From the NCBI GenBank assembly GCA_020692235.1, contig JAIMKU010000014.1, positions 1-38,730 on the forward strand: a DNA stretch of 38,730 nt, read 5' to 3'. Source of the stretch: Hydrogenophilus sp. GTDB lineage: Bacteria > Pseudomonadota > Gammaproteobacteria > Burkholderiales > Thiobacillaceae. This document shows, piece after piece, positions 1 through 11,390 of the stretch. Position numbers and translations under genes: made by a program. Positions within the stretch are counted from its first letter, which is position 1. The number at the start of each line of letters is the position of its first letter. Under the pieces are notes generated by a model, which was given only the letters and a program-made list of their open reading frames with translations, searched no databases and was not told the DNA's origin.

Positions 1-890
1 AGCAGCGCTTGAGGGGTTTGCGCCGGATCGATGAACGTGGCCCATTCCCAGGCCTCGGCGTCGTCAAGCAGGGCGCACAGCAGCGTGTTGTTCAGGCCAT
101 GCCCGGACTTGTAGGCGGCAATGGCGCCCAGCAAGGGGTGCCCGGCCAGGTAGAAGTCGCCCACGGCATCGAGCACCTTGTGTTTGACGAATTCGTCGGC
201 ATAGCGCAGGCCGTCGGCATTCAACACCCGGAACTCGTCCATGACGATGGCGTTGTCCAGACTGCCGCCCAGGGCCAGGCCGTTGGCGCGCAGGTATTCG
301 ACCTCCTGCATGAAGCCGAAGGTGCGGGCACGGCTGATCTCCTTGACGTAGGAGGTCTCGGCGAGGTCGATGCTGATTTCAGTGCCGGAGCGTTGCAGCA
401 CCGGGTGTTCGAAATCGATCTTGAACGACAGACGAAAACCGACATAGTGCGAGATCTCGGCCCACTTGTCGCCGTCTTCCACCCGCACGGTCTTTTTCAC
501 GCGGATAAAGCGGCGCGGCGCGTTTTGTTCCTCGATGCCCGCCGATTGCAGCAGGAACACGAAGGGCGCGGCCGAGCCATCGAGGATGGGCACCTCGGCG
601 GCGTCGATGTCGATGAAGATATTGTCTATGCCCAGCCCGGCCAGGGCGGACATCAGGTGTTCAACGGTGGCGACCCGCGCGCCATTGGACTCCAACGCGG
701 TGCACAGGCGGGTATCGCTAACCAGATGCGGCTCGACCCGGAACGAAACCGGTGTGGCCAGGTCGACGCGACGAAAAAAAATCCCGTTGTCGGGCGGCGC
801 CGGGCGCAGTGTGATCGCCACCTTCTGGCCCGAGTGCAACCCGACACCGGTTGCGCGTACAAGAGTTTTGATGCTGCGCTGCTTAATCAT
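1..890 (-). CDS. lpxC: UDP-3-O-acyl-N-acetylglucosamine deacetylase LpxC (C-terminus runs off the window)
   Basis: Reverse-strand reading from ATG at 890: [41 protein letters not shown]...[21 protein letters not shown]...[28 protein letters not shown]; follows ftsZ as in typical dcw clusters. Absent from the ORF track because it is open at the edge. Confidence 0.96.
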   Translation of the reverse strand, partial: MIKQRSIKTLVRATGVGLHSGQKVAITLRPAPPDNGIFFRRVDLATPVSFRVEPHLVSDTRLCTALESNGARVATVEHLMSALAGLGIDNIFIDIDAAEVPILDGSAAPFVFLLQSAGIEEQNAPRRFIRVKKTVRVEDGDKWAEISHYVGFRLSFKIDFEHPVLQRSGTEISIDLAETSYVKEISRARTFGFMQEVEYLRANGLALGGSLDNAIVMDEFRVLNADGLRYADEFVKHKVLDAVGDFYLAGHPLLGAIAAYKSGHGLNNTLLCALLDDAEAWEWATFIDPAQTPQAL

Positions 891-926
891 GCAGCGATTT
901 TAGCGTTATTCACTCCATTCGTAACC

Positions 927-2123
927 TCAGTCGGCCTGCCGGCGTATAAAAGCCGGTATGTCCAGCTTCTCAATGCCTCGTTGCGGCGCAACGTCGCCGG
1001 CGCCTGAACCACCGCCACGCTCGGGGTTAATGCGAATGTGGGTGGGGACGTCATAATCAGTTTCGACCGCCCCGCCACGAAATGCGCCTGGCCAACCGTT
1101 GGTGCCGTTGGCCTTAGCCTGAGCGTTGTCGATCACCACCTGCGGCTTGTTGGCCTTATTGCCCAAAGGACTGCCCAGGCCGGTCGCCACCATGGTGACC
1201 CGCAGGATGCCGCCCATGGCCGGATCCATGGCGGTGCCGACGATGACCGTAGCCTCTTCGGCGGTGAACGACTGGATGGTGTTCATGACCTCGTAGAACT
1301 CGTCCATCGTCAGACTGTCGTCGGAGGTAATGTTGACCACCACGCCGCGGGCGCCGCGCAGGTCGACGCTTTCTAGCAGCGGACTCTTCACCGCCGCCTC
1401 GGCAGCCTCGCGGGCGCGGCCTTCGCCTTCGGCCTGAGCGGTACCCATCATGGCCATGCCGACCTCGCTCATTACGGTGCGAACGTCGGCGAAATCGACG
1501 TTAATCATGCCTGGGTTGCTGATGATCTCGGCGATGCCGCCCACCGCGCTGTGCAGCACGTCGTTGGCTGCCATGAAGGCATCGTTGAGCTTCATGCCGC
1601 CGCCCAGCACCGAACGTAGCTTGTCGTTGGGGATGATAATCAAGGAATCGACAAGCTCGGCCAGTGCCTTGAGACCATGTTCGGCCACCCGTATACGCTT
1701 GCCTTCGAAGGCAAACGGCTTGGTCACCACGGCCACGGTCAGGATGCCCAGTTCCTTGGCCACTTCGGCCACTACGGGGGCCGCGCCGGTGCCGGTGCCG
1801 CCGCCCATGCCGGCGGTGATGAACAACATGTCGGCGCCATCGATTACCTCGGCGATCCGCTCGCGGTCCTCCAGAGCCGCCTCGCGGCCGATTTCCGGCT
1901 TGGCGCCGGCGCCCAAACCCTTGGTGACATCGGCGCCGATCTGCAACTGGAGCGGCGCCTGATTGTGGCGCAGCGCCTGGGCATCGGTATTCAATGCCAG
2001 AAATTCAACCCCGGTCATGCCCTTGCCGATCATGTGATCCACGGCATTGCCACCGCAACCGCCGACGCCGACCACCTTGATGATGGCGTCCTGTACGTCC
2101 ATGTCTTCCAGTTCAAACAGCAT
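927..2123 (-). CDS. ftsZ: Cell division protein FtsZ
   Basis: KVVGVGGCGGNAVDHMI, GGGTGTGAAPVVA tubulin signature, C-terminal LDIPAFIRRQAD. Confidence 0.99.
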   Translation of the reverse strand: MLFELEDMDVQDAIIKVVGVGGCGGNAVDHMIGKGMTGVEFLALNTDAQALRHNQAPLQLQIGADVTKGLGAGAKPEIGREAALEDRERIAEVIDGADMLFITAGMGGGTGTGAAPVVAEVAKELGILTVAVVTKPFAFEGKRIRVAEHGLKALAELVDSLIIIPNDKLRSVLGGGMKLNDAFMAANDVLHSAVGGIAEIISNPGMINVDFADVRTVMSEVGMAMMGTAQAEGEGRAREAAEAAVKSPLLESVDLRGARGVVVNITSDDSLTMDEFYEVMNTIQSFTAEEATVIVGTAMDPAMGGILRVTMVATGLGSPLGNKANKPQVVIDNAQAKANGTNGWPGAFRGGAVETDYDVPTHIRINPERGGGSGAGDVAPQRGIEKLDIPAFIRRQAD

Positions 2124-2170
2124 GTCTCTTTCCTTTACGCGCGAAAAAACAAAACATCACAAAGCGAATC

Positions 2171-2198
2171 CGTCATGTCCGCCTGCACGGGCATGACG
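2171..2198. repeat. REP-like palindrome / hairpin in the ftsA-ftsZ spacer
   Basis: CGTCATGTCCG-cctgca-CGGGCATGACG: 11-position stem with a single G.U-compatible mismatch and a 6-nt loop. Confidence 0.7.
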
Positions 2199-2208
2199 AC
2201 GAAAAACG

Positions 2209-3447
2209 TTAAAACGTGTTCTTGAACCATGTCTTCATCCGTTCCAGCACCTGGCTGAAACTGGCGTTCTGAATCCTGGCCTCCTGGTCCGACTGGTGTT
2301 TCTCCATGCCGGCCAGCAACAGGCCGACGCCAGTGGCGTAGGCTGGGCTGCGTACTCGTTCCGACAGACCGCCGACGTACTCCGGCACGCCGACCCGCAC
2401 CGGCATGTGGAAGACCTCCTCGGCCAGTTCCACCATGCCCTTCATCTGACTCGAACCACCGGTGAGCACGATGCCCGAGGAGATTTGTTGTTCGAAGCCG
2501 CTGCGCCGCAACTCTGCCTGGACCAGGCTGTAGAGCTCCTCGACCCGCGGTTCGATTACCTCGGACAGCAATTGCTTGGACAGCATTCGGGCGCTACGCT
2601 CGCCGATGCCCGGCACCTCGATCATCTCCCTGGCATCGGTCAGTTGGCGCAGGGCGACGCCATGGCGAATCTTCAAGTCCTCAGCCTCGCGAGTCGGTGT
2701 GCGCAAGGTCATGGCGATGTCGTTGGTGATCTGCTCGCCGGCGATCGGCAGCACAGCGGTATGCTGGATGGCACCGTGGGTAAACACCGCCAGATCGGTG
2801 GTGCCGCCGCCGATGTCCACCAGGCAGGCGCCCAGTTCCTTCTCATCGTCGTTCAACACCGCCAGCGCCGAGGCCAGCGGTTGCAGTATCAAGCCCTTCA
2901 CTTCCAGCCCGCAGCGACGCACGCACTTGACGATGTTTTGCGCCGCTGACACCGCGCCAGTGACGATATGCACCTTCACCTCCAGACGCACGCCGGACAT
3001 GCCGAGCGGCTCGCGCACGCCTTCCTGGCCGTCGATGATGAACTCCTGGGGCAGGACATGGATGATCTGCTGGTCGGTCGAGATGTTTACCGCGCGCGCC
3101 GTTTCGACCACCCGGTCGATGTCGTTCTGGGTGACTTCACGGTCCCGGATCGGCACCATGCCGTGGGAGTTCAACGAGCGGATATGGCTGCCGGCGATGC
3201 CGGTGTAGACCTCGCCGATCTTGCAGTTGGCCATCAGTTCGGCGTCCTCCAGGGCGCGCTGGATGGCCGCCACAGTGGTCTCGATGTTGACCACCATGCC
3301 CTTTCTCAGGCCGATCGACTGCGCCAGGCCCATGCCCAGGATATTGACGCCGCCTTCGGGCGGCGACTCCGCCACCAGCGCCACGATTTTTGACGTCCCG
3401 ATATCCAGGCCGACAATCAGCTCTTTGCTGTCTCGCATCTTGTTCAC
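2209..3447 (-). CDS. ftsA: Cell division protein FtsA
   Basis: ELIVGLDIGTSKIVALVAE, ACLVDIGGGTTDLAVF, VLTGGSSQMKGM; position in dcw. Confidence 0.99.
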   Translation of the reverse strand: MNKMRDSKELIVGLDIGTSKIVALVAESPPEGGVNILGMGLAQSIGLRKGMVVNIETTVAAIQRALEDAELMANCKIGEVYTGIAGSHIRSLNSHGMVPIRDREVTQNDIDRVVETARAVNISTDQQIIHVLPQEFIIDGQEGVREPLGMSGVRLEVKVHIVTGAVSAAQNIVKCVRRCGLEVKGLILQPLASALAVLNDDEKELGACLVDIGGGTTDLAVFTHGAIQHTAVLPIAGEQITNDIAMTLRTPTREAEDLKIRHGVALRQLTDAREMIEVPGIGERSARMLSKQLLSEVIEPRVEELYSLVQAELRRSGFEQQISSGIVLTGGSSQMKGMVELAEEVFHMPVRVGVPEYVGGLSERVRSPAYATGVGLLLAGMEKHQSDQEARIQNASFSQVLERMKTWFKNTF

Positions 3448-3458
3448 ACTCGCTAAAC

Positions 3459-4178
3459 TTATGTCCGCTGTTTCTCCGCCGAGCCGTTCTGGCCCCCCTC
3501 GCCCTGGACGGCGAAGCCGTTCGGGTAACGCATGTCAACCCGACGGATGGCCGCCATCCGGCTCGCCACCAGGGGGTAAAAGGCGACAAAGCGTTTGAGC
3601 CGTTCGGCCAGCCGGTCGTGGCCCAGCTCGACGGTCGGTCCCCCGGCCAGGGCAACCGTCCAGGTATGTCGTGCATCGACCTGGACCGCCGTGATCCGCC
3701 AGCCCCCCGGCGCCAGGGCCGAGGCGAATTCGCCATAGCGCCGGGCCGCTTCCTTGGTCATTCCGTCCGGACCGGACAATCGGGGCAGGCCAGGCCACGG
3801 CTGCGCCGCGAAGACCTCGCCATGCACATCGAGGAGCGCCAGATCGTTCCAGGCTGCGGCCGGCACGCGTTCTTCCAGGGTCACGGCCAGACCGTGCGGC
3901 CAGACCCGGCGCACACTGGCGCTCCGCACCCAGGGCAGGGCCTCGAAGCCGCGCCGGGCCGCCGCCAGATCGACCGAGAACAAACCGCCGGACAGCCCAG
4001 CCAGCACCGGCCGGATGGCCCGACGCGTCTCCAGGTGCGCGGCGCCGCTCACCGTCACCTCGCGCACCGGCAGCCAGGTCTCGGCGGCCTGCCTGCCCGC
4101 CATGGCGAGCGCGAACAACAACACCGCCAGCAGGAGCATCCGGGTTACACGGTTCAGGATTGCCGGGTTATCCCACAT
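3459..4178 (-). CDS. ftsQ: Cell division protein FtsQ
   Basis: Single N-terminal TM, POTRA-like [45 protein letters not shown]; between ddl and ftsA. Confidence 0.96.
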   Translation of the reverse strand: MWDNPAILNRVTRMLLLAVLLFALAMAGRQAAETWLPVREVTVSGAAHLETRRAIRPVLAGLSGGLFSVDLAAARRGFEALPWVRSASVRRVWPHGLAVTLEERVPAAAWNDLALLDVHGEVFAAQPWPGLPRLSGPDGMTKEAARRYGEFASALAPGGWRITAVQVDARHTWTVALAGGPTVELGHDRLAERLKRFVAFYPLVASRMAAIRRVDMRYPNGFAVQGEGGQNGSAEKQRT

Positions 4179-5076
4179 GGGCCAACTCCAGAACGCGCAG
4201 ACAGAGGTCGGGAAAATCGATGCCCAGGGTACGGGCCGACATCGGCACCAGGCTGTGATTGGTCATGCCGGGGGTGGTATTCACCTCCAGAAAATAGGGC
4301 GTGCCGTCGGCGGCCAGGATCACATCGACCCGGCCCCAACCACTGCAACCGAGGACCTGAAAGGCGCGCAGGACGGTTTTGGCAAGCGCCGCCTCTGCCT
4401 CGGCCGGCAGGCCGGGACAGTGGTACACGGTGTCGTCGCGGAAGTACTTGGCCTGGTAGTCGTAAAACTCGCAGGGCGTTTCCACCAGGATAGAGGGCAG
4501 AATTTGATCGCCCAGGACCGGAAACTGCACCTCGCGGCCGGCAATAAACTGCTCGCACAGCACCAGCTTGTCGTACTTGGCGGCAGCCCGGTAGGCCGCC
4601 GCCAGGTCTTCGGCGCGCTTGACCTTGGTGACGCCAATACTGGAGCCCTCGGTCGCTGGTTTGACGAACAAGGGTAGGCCCAGTCGCGCGATCACCTCAT
4701 CGAAGTCGGTGTTCTCGTCCAGCATCGCAAACGGCGCGGTGGGGATGCCGGCCGCTTGCCAGATCAGTTTACTGCGCCACTTGTCCATGCCCAGGGCGGA
4801 GGCCATCACCCCGCTGCCGGTATACGGGATGCACAGCAGTTCAAGCAGACCCTGCATGGTGCCGTCCTCGCCGCCACGGCCGTGCAGGATGAGGAAGACA
4901 CGGTCGAAGCCCTCGGCCTTCAGCGCCGTCAGATCGCGCTCGGCCGGGTCGAAGCCATGGGCATCTACGCCTTTTTCCAGCAAGGCAGCTAGCACGGCCT
5001 TGCCGCTCATGAGCGATATTTCCCGCTCGGCCGAGTGACCGCCCATCATCACCCCAACCTTACCGAAATCAGTCAT
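4168..5076 (-). CDS. ddl: D-alanine--D-alanine ligase
   Basis: [78 protein letters not shown]. Confidence 0.99.
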   Translation of the reverse strand: MTDFGKVGVMMGGHSAEREISLMSGKAVLAALLEKGVDAHGFDPAERDLTALKAEGFDRVFLILHGRGGEDGTMQGLLELLCIPYTGSGVMASALGMDKWRSKLIWQAAGIPTAPFAMLDENTDFDEVIARLGLPLFVKPATEGSSIGVTKVKRAEDLAAAYRAAAKYDKLVLCEQFIAGREVQFPVLGDQILPSILVETPCEFYDYQAKYFRDDTVYHCPGLPAEAEAALAKTVLRAFQVLGCSGWGRVDVILAADGTPYFLEVNTTPGMTNHSLVPMSARTLGIDFPDLCLRVLELAHVG

Positions 5077-5203
5077 GCCATACCTCTACGCTTGACTCCC
5101 GGCGAGCGGTCACCGGCCGCCCTTCCCGCACCAACCCGTTATGCGGGCACCGAGTCAGGGCGGCCCCGTCCATCATCACCCCAACCTTACCGAAATCAGT
5201 CAT
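5069..5203 (-). other. 44-codon mini-ORF starting with a duplicate of the Ddl N-terminus; its TGA overlaps the real ddl ATG
   Basis: [44 protein letters not shown]; stop/start overlap ATGACTGA. Confidence 0.6.
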
Positions 5204-5330
5204 GCCATACCTCTACGCTTGACTCCCGGCGAGCGGTCACCGGCCGCCCTTCCCGCACCAACCCGCTACGCGGGCACCGAGTCAGGGCGGCCCCGCCCAT
5301 CATCACCCCAACCTTACCGAAATCAGCCAT
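5196..5330 (-). other. Second 44-codon mini-ORF with Ddl-like N-terminus; stops overlapping the next copy's ATG
   Basis: [44 protein letters not shown]. Confidence 0.55.
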
Positions 5331-5395
5331 GCCGTTGCTCCGCCATAGGGCGGCCGATGACCACCGTGTCGGTCATGGCCCGACCTATGTATTCG

Positions 5396-6328
5396 CTATT
5401 TTTCACCGATGATCCTCACTTCCCGTTGCAGACGGATGCCGGTCTTTTCCGCCACCGTCAGTTCCACTTGATCGATCAGGTTTTCGATATCTGCGGCACT
5501 TGCTCCGCCCCGGTTGACGATGAAGTTGGCATGCTTTTCCGAGACCTGGGCACCACCGATCCGCACGCCCTTGAGGGCGCAGGATTCGATCAGGCGGGCG
5601 GCGAAATCGCCCGGCGGGTTACGGAATACCGAGCCGGCATTGGGCAATTGCAACGGCTGACTGGCGATTCGTTGTTCCAGCAGGCGGGTGATCTCGCGCC
5701 GGCTGGCCTGGCCGTCGCCGCGTTCGAACCTGAACCAGGCTGCCGCGAACCATTCGTCGCGCGGGCTATCCGGTTCGACATGGCGGTAGCCGATGGCAAA
5801 CTCGCCTGGGCCGCGTCGGTGCAGTTCGCCGTGTCGATTCACGGTCAGCGTTTGCGCGACATGGTCCCAGGTCTCGTGGCCATGGCAGCCGGCGTTCATG
5901 GCCATGGCGCCGCCCACCGCGCCGGGTATGCCGGCCAGAAATTCGGCCCCGACCAGGTCGTGATTGGCTGCGAACCGCGCCAACTTGGGGCTGGCGACCC
6001 CGGCCTCGGCATAAATGACGCCCTGGCCGGCGCGCGCCATGTCCCCGGCCGTCTCCAACTGGATCCGGTTGACAACGCCATGCAGACAGATCGCCGTGCC
6101 CTTGAGACCGCCGTCGCGCACCAGCAGATTGCTACCCAGACCGATGAAGTAAATCGGTTCGCACGCAGGTACGGTGGCCAGGAAGGCGCACAGGTCGGCC
6201 AGGTCGACCGGGGTATAAAGCCGTTCGGCCCGACCACCGGCCCGCCAACTGACATAATGGCCCATGGCCACGTCGCGCGCCAATTCGCCGCGTGGCGGCG
6301 CGGTCCGGGTTTGCCGCTCGGCCATCAT
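5396..6328 (-). CDS. murB: UDP-N-acetylmuramate dehydrogenase MurB
   Basis: [70 protein letters not shown]. Confidence 0.99.
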   Translation of the reverse strand: MMAERQTRTAPPRGELARDVAMGHYVSWRAGGRAERLYTPVDLADLCAFLATVPACEPIYFIGLGSNLLVRDGGLKGTAICLHGVVNRIQLETAGDMARAGQGVIYAEAGVASPKLARFAANHDLVGAEFLAGIPGAVGGAMAMNAGCHGHETWDHVAQTLTVNRHGELHRRGPGEFAIGYRHVEPDSPRDEWFAAAWFRFERGDGQASRREITRLLEQRIASQPLQLPNAGSVFRNPPGDFAARLIESCALKGVRIGGAQVSEKHANFIVNRGGASAADIENLIDQVELTVAEKTGIRLQREVRIIGEK

Positions 6329-7722
6329 GACTGGGTCCCCAGCGCGGCCAGCTTGATCGGCGTCTGACCAACCGATCCGGCGCCCATGGTCAGCACCACG
6401 TCGCCGTCCTGGACGAAATCAGCTATCGCCGCCGGCAGGTCGGCCACCTCGGGCACGAACACCGGTTCCACCCGGCCGGCCACCCGCACCGCCCGGGCCA
6501 GGCTACGGCCATCGGCGGCGACGATGGGTGCCTCGCTGGCGGCGTAGACCTCGGTGAGCAACAGCGCATCGACCAGCGACAAGACCTGAACGAAGTCCTC
6601 GAACAGGTCGCGGGTCCGGGTGTAGCGATGCGGCTGGAAGGCCAGTACCAGACGACGGCCGGGAAAGGCGCCGCGAGCGGCCGCCAGGGTGGCGCGCATC
6701 TCGACCGGGTGATGGCCATAGTCGTCGACCAGGGTGAAGCGGCGGCCATCGGCCAGATGAATCTCGCCATAACGCTGGAAGCGCCGGCCGACCCCGGAAA
6801 AACCGGCCAGCGCCCGTTGCACCGCGACATCGGGAATCTGCAACTCCCAGGCCACTCCGATCGCTGCCAGGGCATTCAGGACGTTGTGCATACCCGGCAG
6901 GTTGAGGCGAATGTCGATCGGCGAGCGGGTGCCGTTGCGTAGCGCGGTAAACGCCATCCGGCCATCCTCAACCCGGATGTTCACTGCCTGGATGGTGCAA
7001 TCGTCGGTGCTGCCGTAGGTCATTAGCGGTTTTTCGATCCGGGGCAGCAACTCGCGCACCACTGGATCGTCGGCGCACAGCACCGCCATGCCCCAGAACG
7101 GCAAGCGATGGAGGAAATCGACGAAGGCGGACTTCAAGCGTTCGAAATCGTGGCCGTAGGTCTCCATGTGGTCGGCGTCGATATTGGTGACCACGGATAT
7201 TGCCGGAGACAGGTGCAGGAATGAGGCATCCGACTCGTCCGCCTCAGCCACCAGCCACTCGCCCTTGCCCAGCTTGGCGTTGGCGCCGGCGGCCAGGAGC
7301 TTGCCGCCGATGACGAAGGTCGGGTCCATGCCGGCCTCGGCCAGCACGCTGGCGATGAGGCTGGTGGTGGTGGTCTTGCCGTGGGTGCCGGCGATGGCTA
7401 CGCCCTTCTTGAAGCGCATCAGTTCGGCCAGCATCATGGCCCGCGCCACCACTGGGATGTGGGCGGCGCGCGCGGCCTGCACCTCCGGGTTGTCCTGCTT
7501 GATGGCGCTGGAGACCACCAGCACGTCGGCGCCGGCCATGTTGCCGGCAGCATGACCCAGGAATACCTCGGCGCCCATGCCGGCCAGGCGGCGGGTCGCC
7601 GCGTTGTTGCTCGCGTCGCTGCCCGAGACCTGGTAGTTCAGGCTGAGCAGCACCTCGGCGATGCCGTTCATGCCGGCGCCGCCGATGCCGACAAAATGAA
7701 TCCGATGCACCTTGTGTTTCAT
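6325..7722 (-). CDS. murC: UDP-N-acetylmuramate--L-alanine ligase MurC (start trimmed to [10 protein letters not shown])
   Basis: [43 protein letters not shown]; 4-nt overlap with murG supports this start over the longer ORF. Confidence 0.98.
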   Translation of the reverse strand: MKHKVHRIHFVGIGGAGMNGIAEVLLSLNYQVSGSDASNNAATRRLAGMGAEVFLGHAAGNMAGADVLVVSSAIKQDNPEVQAARAAHIPVVARAMMLAELMRFKKGVAIAGTHGKTTTTSLIASVLAEAGMDPTFVIGGKLLAAGANAKLGKGEWLVAEADESDASFLHLSPAISVVTNIDADHMETYGHDFERLKSAFVDFLHRLPFWGMAVLCADDPVVRELLPRIEKPLMTYGSTDDCTIQAVNIRVEDGRMAFTALRNGTRSPIDIRLNLPGMHNVLNALAAIGVAWELQIPDVAVQRALAGFSGVGRRFQRYGEIHLADGRRFTLVDDYGHHPVEMRATLAAARGAFPGRRLVLAFQPHRYTRTRDLFEDFVQVLSLVDALLLTEVYAASEAPIVAADGRSLARAVRVAGRVEPVFVPEVADLPAAIADFVQDGDVVLTMGAGSVGQTPIKLAALGTQS

Positions 7723-8849
7723 AGCGCCACCTCCTTGACGATGGCGGCCATCCGCCGCGCGGCATCGGGCTTGCTCAGGGCGTGGGCGTGTTCGGCCCGG
7801 CGCAGCAATTCGGTCCGGGTCAGGCTGCCCAGCCAGACTGCCAGCTCGTCCGCGCTCAGCGTGTCCTGAGGTAGTAGCCACGCGGCGTTGGCATCGACTA
7901 GAAAATGGGCATTCAGGGTCTGGTGGTCGTCCACTGCGTGCGGGTAGGGCACCAAGCCGGCCGGCACTCCGGCTACCGCCAGCTCTGCCACCGTCGAGGC
8001 GCCGGCGCGGCAGATGGCCACGTCGCACCAGGCATAGGCCGAGGCCATGTCGTCGATGAATGCCAGACACTCGGCCGCGACCCCTGCGGCGGCATAGTTG
8101 GCCTTGAGGGCATCGATATGTTTGGCGCCGGACTGGTGTCTGGCTTCCGGCCGCACCTCGGCCCGCATCTGGGCCAGGGCGCGCGGCACGACATCATTGA
8201 GCGCCTGCGCGCCCAGGCTGCCACCGATCACCAGCAGACGCAGTCGGCCCTCGCGTCCGGCATAGCGTTCGGCCGGCGCGGGCAGGGCGGCGATCTTCGT
8301 CCGCACCGGGTTGCCTACCCATTCGGTCTTGACCTTGCCGCACGGCAGAGGTTTGTCCATGCCTTGCTCGAAGGCGCCGGGCAGGCCGAGCAAAACCCGT
8401 TTGGCCAGGCAGGCGAGCACTCGGTTGGTCAGCCCGGCCACGGCATTCTGTTCGTGGATGACCAGCGGCTTGCCGCTCAGGGCCGCCATCGCCCCGCCCG
8501 GAAAGGCTACGTAACCGCCCAGGCCGACCGCCACGTTGGGTTTGACGCGGCGGATGACGCGGCGCGCCTGGCGGAAGGCGATCAGCATCTGGAACGGCAG
8601 CTTGATAAGGCGTGCCAGGCCCTTACCGCGGACCCCGGCGAAATCGATCCAGACCATCTCGAAGCCGCGTTCACGCCCGATGCGGGCCTCCATGCCTTGC
8701 CGGGTACCCAGCCAGACCACACGCCAGCCGGCGTCGCGCAGCACCTCGGCCACCGCCAGCGCCGGCATGATATGGCCGCCGGTACCGCCGGCCATGACCA
8801 GGGCGGTATGCAAGGGACGCGGGCGGGTCGCCTCTTGGCCAAGAATCAT
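7719..8849 (-). CDS. murG: UDP-GlcNAc:lipid II glycosyltransferase MurG
   Basis: [51 protein letters not shown]. Confidence 0.99.
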   Translation of the reverse strand: MILGQEATRPRPLHTALVMAGGTGGHIMPALAVAEVLRDAGWRVVWLGTRQGMEARIGRERGFEMVWIDFAGVRGKGLARLIKLPFQMLIAFRQARRVIRRVKPNVAVGLGGYVAFPGGAMAALSGKPLVIHEQNAVAGLTNRVLACLAKRVLLGLPGAFEQGMDKPLPCGKVKTEWVGNPVRTKIAALPAPAERYAGREGRLRLLVIGGSLGAQALNDVVPRALAQMRAEVRPEARHQSGAKHIDALKANYAAAGVAAECLAFIDDMASAYAWCDVAICRAGASTVAELAVAGVPAGLVPYPHAVDDHQTLNAHFLVDANAAWLLPQDTLSADELAVWLGSLTRTELLRRAEHAHALSKPDAARRMAAIVKEVAL

Positions 8850-10006
8850 TGCCGTTTACCTTTCATCAAGCGCCGATTCTCGAAGTCAATCCGCATCAGT
8901 AGCGCGATGGCCAGACAGTTGGCGACAATGCCGGAACCGCCATAGCTCATCAGCGGCAGGGTCAGACCCTTGGTCGGCAACAGGCCGAGATTGACGCCCA
9001 TGTTGATGAGGCTTTGCACGGCAAGCCAGATGGCGATCCCCTGGGCGGTCAGGGCCTGAAAATTGCGACCCATGAGCGCGGCCTGCCAGCCGATCGCGAA
9101 GGCCCGCCAGATCAGCCAGGCGAATAGGCCGACAATCGTCATGACACCCACGAAGCCGAGTTCCTCGCCGGTCACAGCGAGCAGGAAGTCGGTATAGGCC
9201 TCGGGCAGATAGAATAGTTTTTCCACGCTCTCGCCCAGACCGACGCCAAACCATTCGCCCCTTCCCAGTGCGATCAGTGCGTGGGTGAGCTGGTAGCCCT
9301 TGCCATAGGGATCGGCCCATGGGTCCATGAAGCCGATCACCCGTTGCAAGCGATAGGGCGACAGCCAGGTCAGCAGCACGAAGCCGATCGCCAGCATGAC
9401 GATCAGGCCGCCAAGCAACCGTCCGTTGAGGCCGCCCAGGAACAGCACGGCCAGGGCGATGGCGACGATGACCACGAAGGCACCGAAGTCCGGTTCCATC
9501 AGCAGTAGCCAGCCGACTACCAGCATGGCCATGAACATCGGCATGAAACCCTGCCTCGGGTTTTGCATCAGGGCCGCCTTGCGTACCGCGTAATCGGCGG
9601 CGTAGATCACGGTGAACAGCTTGGCCAGTTCCGAGGGCTGAAAATTGCCCAGCGGCCCGAGTGGAATCCAGCGTTGGCTGCCATATACCGCTCGGCCCAA
9701 CCCCGGTATCAACACCGCGATTAGAGCGATAACCAGGCCGAAGAACAGATAGGGCGCCATCTTCTGCCATAGGCTGGAAGGCAGTTGGAAGGCGCTGTAG
9801 GCGGCGGCCAACCCAACCACCAGGTAAGCGGCGTGGCGCATCAGGTAGTAGGTCGACTGATGATTGGCGCTCTTGGCCTCGGCGATGGCGGTGGACGCCG
9901 AATAGACCATCACCAGGCCCAGGCCGAGCAGGGCGAACACCGTCCACAATAGCGACCAGTCGATCGGCGCCAGCGAGGTGCGGCGGACGGCGGCGTTATT
10001 GAACAT
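8846..10006 (-). CDS. ftsW: Peptidoglycan glycosyltransferase FtsW (SEDS)
   Basis: Polytopic; GSQRWIPLGPLGNFQPSELAKL, GKGYQLTHALIALGRGEWFGVGLGESVEKLFYLPEAYTDF, PLMSYGGSGIVANCLAIALLMRI. Confidence 0.99.
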   Translation of the reverse strand: MFNNAAVRRTSLAPIDWSLLWTVFALLGLGLVMVYSASTAIAEAKSANHQSTYYLMRHAAYLVVGLAAAYSAFQLPSSLWQKMAPYLFFGLVIALIAVLIPGLGRAVYGSQRWIPLGPLGNFQPSELAKLFTVIYAADYAVRKAALMQNPRQGFMPMFMAMLVVGWLLLMEPDFGAFVVIVAIALAVLFLGGLNGRLLGGLIVMLAIGFVLLTWLSPYRLQRVIGFMDPWADPYGKGYQLTHALIALGRGEWFGVGLGESVEKLFYLPEAYTDFLLAVTGEELGFVGVMTIVGLFAWLIWRAFAIGWQAALMGRNFQALTAQGIAIWLAVQSLINMGVNLGLLPTKGLTLPLMSYGGSGIVANCLAIALLMRIDFENRRLMKGKRQ

Positions 10007-11390
10007 GGGCCGCCTCCGGTTCCGGGTTCAGCGCCTTGACGGCGGCGATAAACGCCTCGGCACGGTGGACATAGTTGCGGAACATGTCCCAACTGGCGCA
10101 GGCCGGCGACAGCAGCACGGCATCGCCGGGTTGCGCTAAATCGTAGGCGCGCAGCACCGCTTCAGCCATGGTTTCGGCCCGGACGACTGGGCAGGTGCCG
10201 GCGATGGCCGCCTCGACCAAGGGCCCGTCGCGGCCGATCTGGACCACGGCCCGGGTATTGCCGACCGCCGCGCGCAGCGGCGTGAAATCCTGGCCCTTGC
10301 CATCGCCGCCGGCGATCAGTACGACCGGTATGCTAAAACCCTTCAGCGCGGCCGCCGTGGCCCCTACATTGGTGCCCTTGGAGTCGTCATAGAAGGTCCG
10401 ACCGGCCACGGTCGCCACCTGCTCGACACGGTGCGGCAGGCCCTTGAAAGTGCGCAAGGCCGGCAGCAGTTTTTCGTAGGGCAGGTCAATGGCCCGGCAC
10501 AAGGCCAGTGCGGCCAGGCAGTTTGCCGCGTTGTGCAGACCGGCGATGGGCAACTCATCGACCGGCAACAAGGCCTGTTCGCCCTCGGCCAGCCAGGGCC
10601 GCCCATGGCGTTCGAGCAGCCCATAATCGCCGCTGTTCAGACCGAAGGTACGCAGCGTCAGATCGGCGCGGGCCATGGCCATCACTGCCGGATCGTCGCG
10701 GTTCAGGACCTGGACGCCGGCGCTCAGGATGCGCGCCTTGGCGGCAGCATAATCGGCCAGACCGGCATAGCGGTCCATGTGGTCTTCGGAGATGTTCAAC
10801 ACCGTGGCGGCGTCCGGCCGCAGGCTGGCCGTCGTTTCCAACTGGAAGCTGGACAGCTCCAGCACCCAGACGTCGGGCAGGCGGTCTTTGAGCTCGCGTT
10901 CAGTCAAGGCATCCAGTACCGGCAGCCCGATATTGCCGGCCACCACGGTGTCCAGCCCGGCGGCAGCGCACAGGTGGCCGGCGAGTACGGTTACGGTGCT
11001 CTTGCCGTTCGATCCGGTGATGGCGATGACCTTGGAGTGGCTGCCGGCGATGGCTCGGGCGAACAGCTCGACATCGCCGACGATGTCCTTGCCGGCCCTT
11101 GCCGCCGCCTGGATCTCCGGCGTGGTCAGGGCCACGCCGGGGCTGACCACGACGAGATCGGCCCAGTCGAAATCGCCGGCGGCAAAGCCGCCCAGGGTGA
11201 GTGCGCTTTCCGGGAAGGACTCAGCCAGATGAACCGCATGGGGCGGTGCGGCGCGGCTATCGGTACCGCGCACCTCGGCATCGTGCTCGACCAGCCAACG
11301 CAGGCAGGCGGCGCCGCTATCGCCGAGGCCGACCACCAGCGCCTTGCGGCCCTGGAGCGCTGAGGGAGGGGTGAGGAGTGAGGCGTTCAT
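9996..11390 (-). CDS. murD: UDP-N-acetylmuramoylalanine--D-glutamate ligase MurD
   Basis: [46 protein letters not shown]. Confidence 0.98.
   Translation of the reverse strand: MNASLLTPPSALQGRKALVVGLGDSGAACLRWLVEHDAEVRGTDSRAAPPHAVHLAESFPESALTLGGFAAGDFDWADLVVVSPGVALTTPEIQAAARAGKDIVGDVELFARAIAGSHSKVIAITGSNGKSTVTVLAGHLCAAAGLDTVVAGNIGLPVLDALTERELKDRLPDVWVLELSSFQLETTASLRPDAATVLNISEDHMDRYAGLADYAAAKARILSAGVQVLNRDDPAVMAMARADLTLRTFGLNSGDYGLLERHGRPWLAEGEQALLPVDELPIAGLHNAANCLAALALCRAIDLPYEKLLPALRTFKGLPHRVEQVATVAGRTFYDDSKGTNVGATAAALKGFSIPVVLIAGGDGKGQDFTPLRAAVGNTRAVVQIGRDGPLVEAAIAGTCPVVRAETMAEAVLRAYDLAQPGDAVLLSPACASWDMFRNYVHRAEAFIAAVKALNPEPEAAHVQ

Larger units (their letters stand above)
5044..5334. repeat. 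127-bp tandem repeat, about 2.3 copies (units 5044-5170, 5171-5297, partial from 5298)
   Basis: catcatcaccccaaccttaccgaaatcagtcatgcc recurs at 5044, 5171 and 5298 (third copy agccatgcc) with exact 127-nt spacing; units differ at a few positions only. Confidence 0.97.

Noticed and set aside
9-1007. 332-aa plus-strand ORF at the window start
   Set aside because: Antisense to lpxC, which reads cleanly on the minus strand and was missed by the track only because it is open at the edge.
3390-4493. 367-aa plus-strand ORF opposite ftsQ/ddl
   Set aside because: Antisense GC artefact; low-complexity Arg/Gly/Pro-rich product.
5044-5334. CRISPR array or VNTR-encoded protein
   Set aside because: Only 2.3 units of 127 bp with no spacer/repeat alternation; the repeat is a copy of the ddl 5' end.
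5141-6367. 408-aa plus-strand ORF opposite murB and the ddl repeats
   Set aside because: Antisense open frame due to high GC; translation shows no recognisable domain while the minus strand encodes clear MurB.
6325-8070. 581-aa extended MurC
   Set aside because: The N-terminal extension is murG antiframe; the [10 protein letters not shown] start with 4-nt murG overlap is the sensible start.
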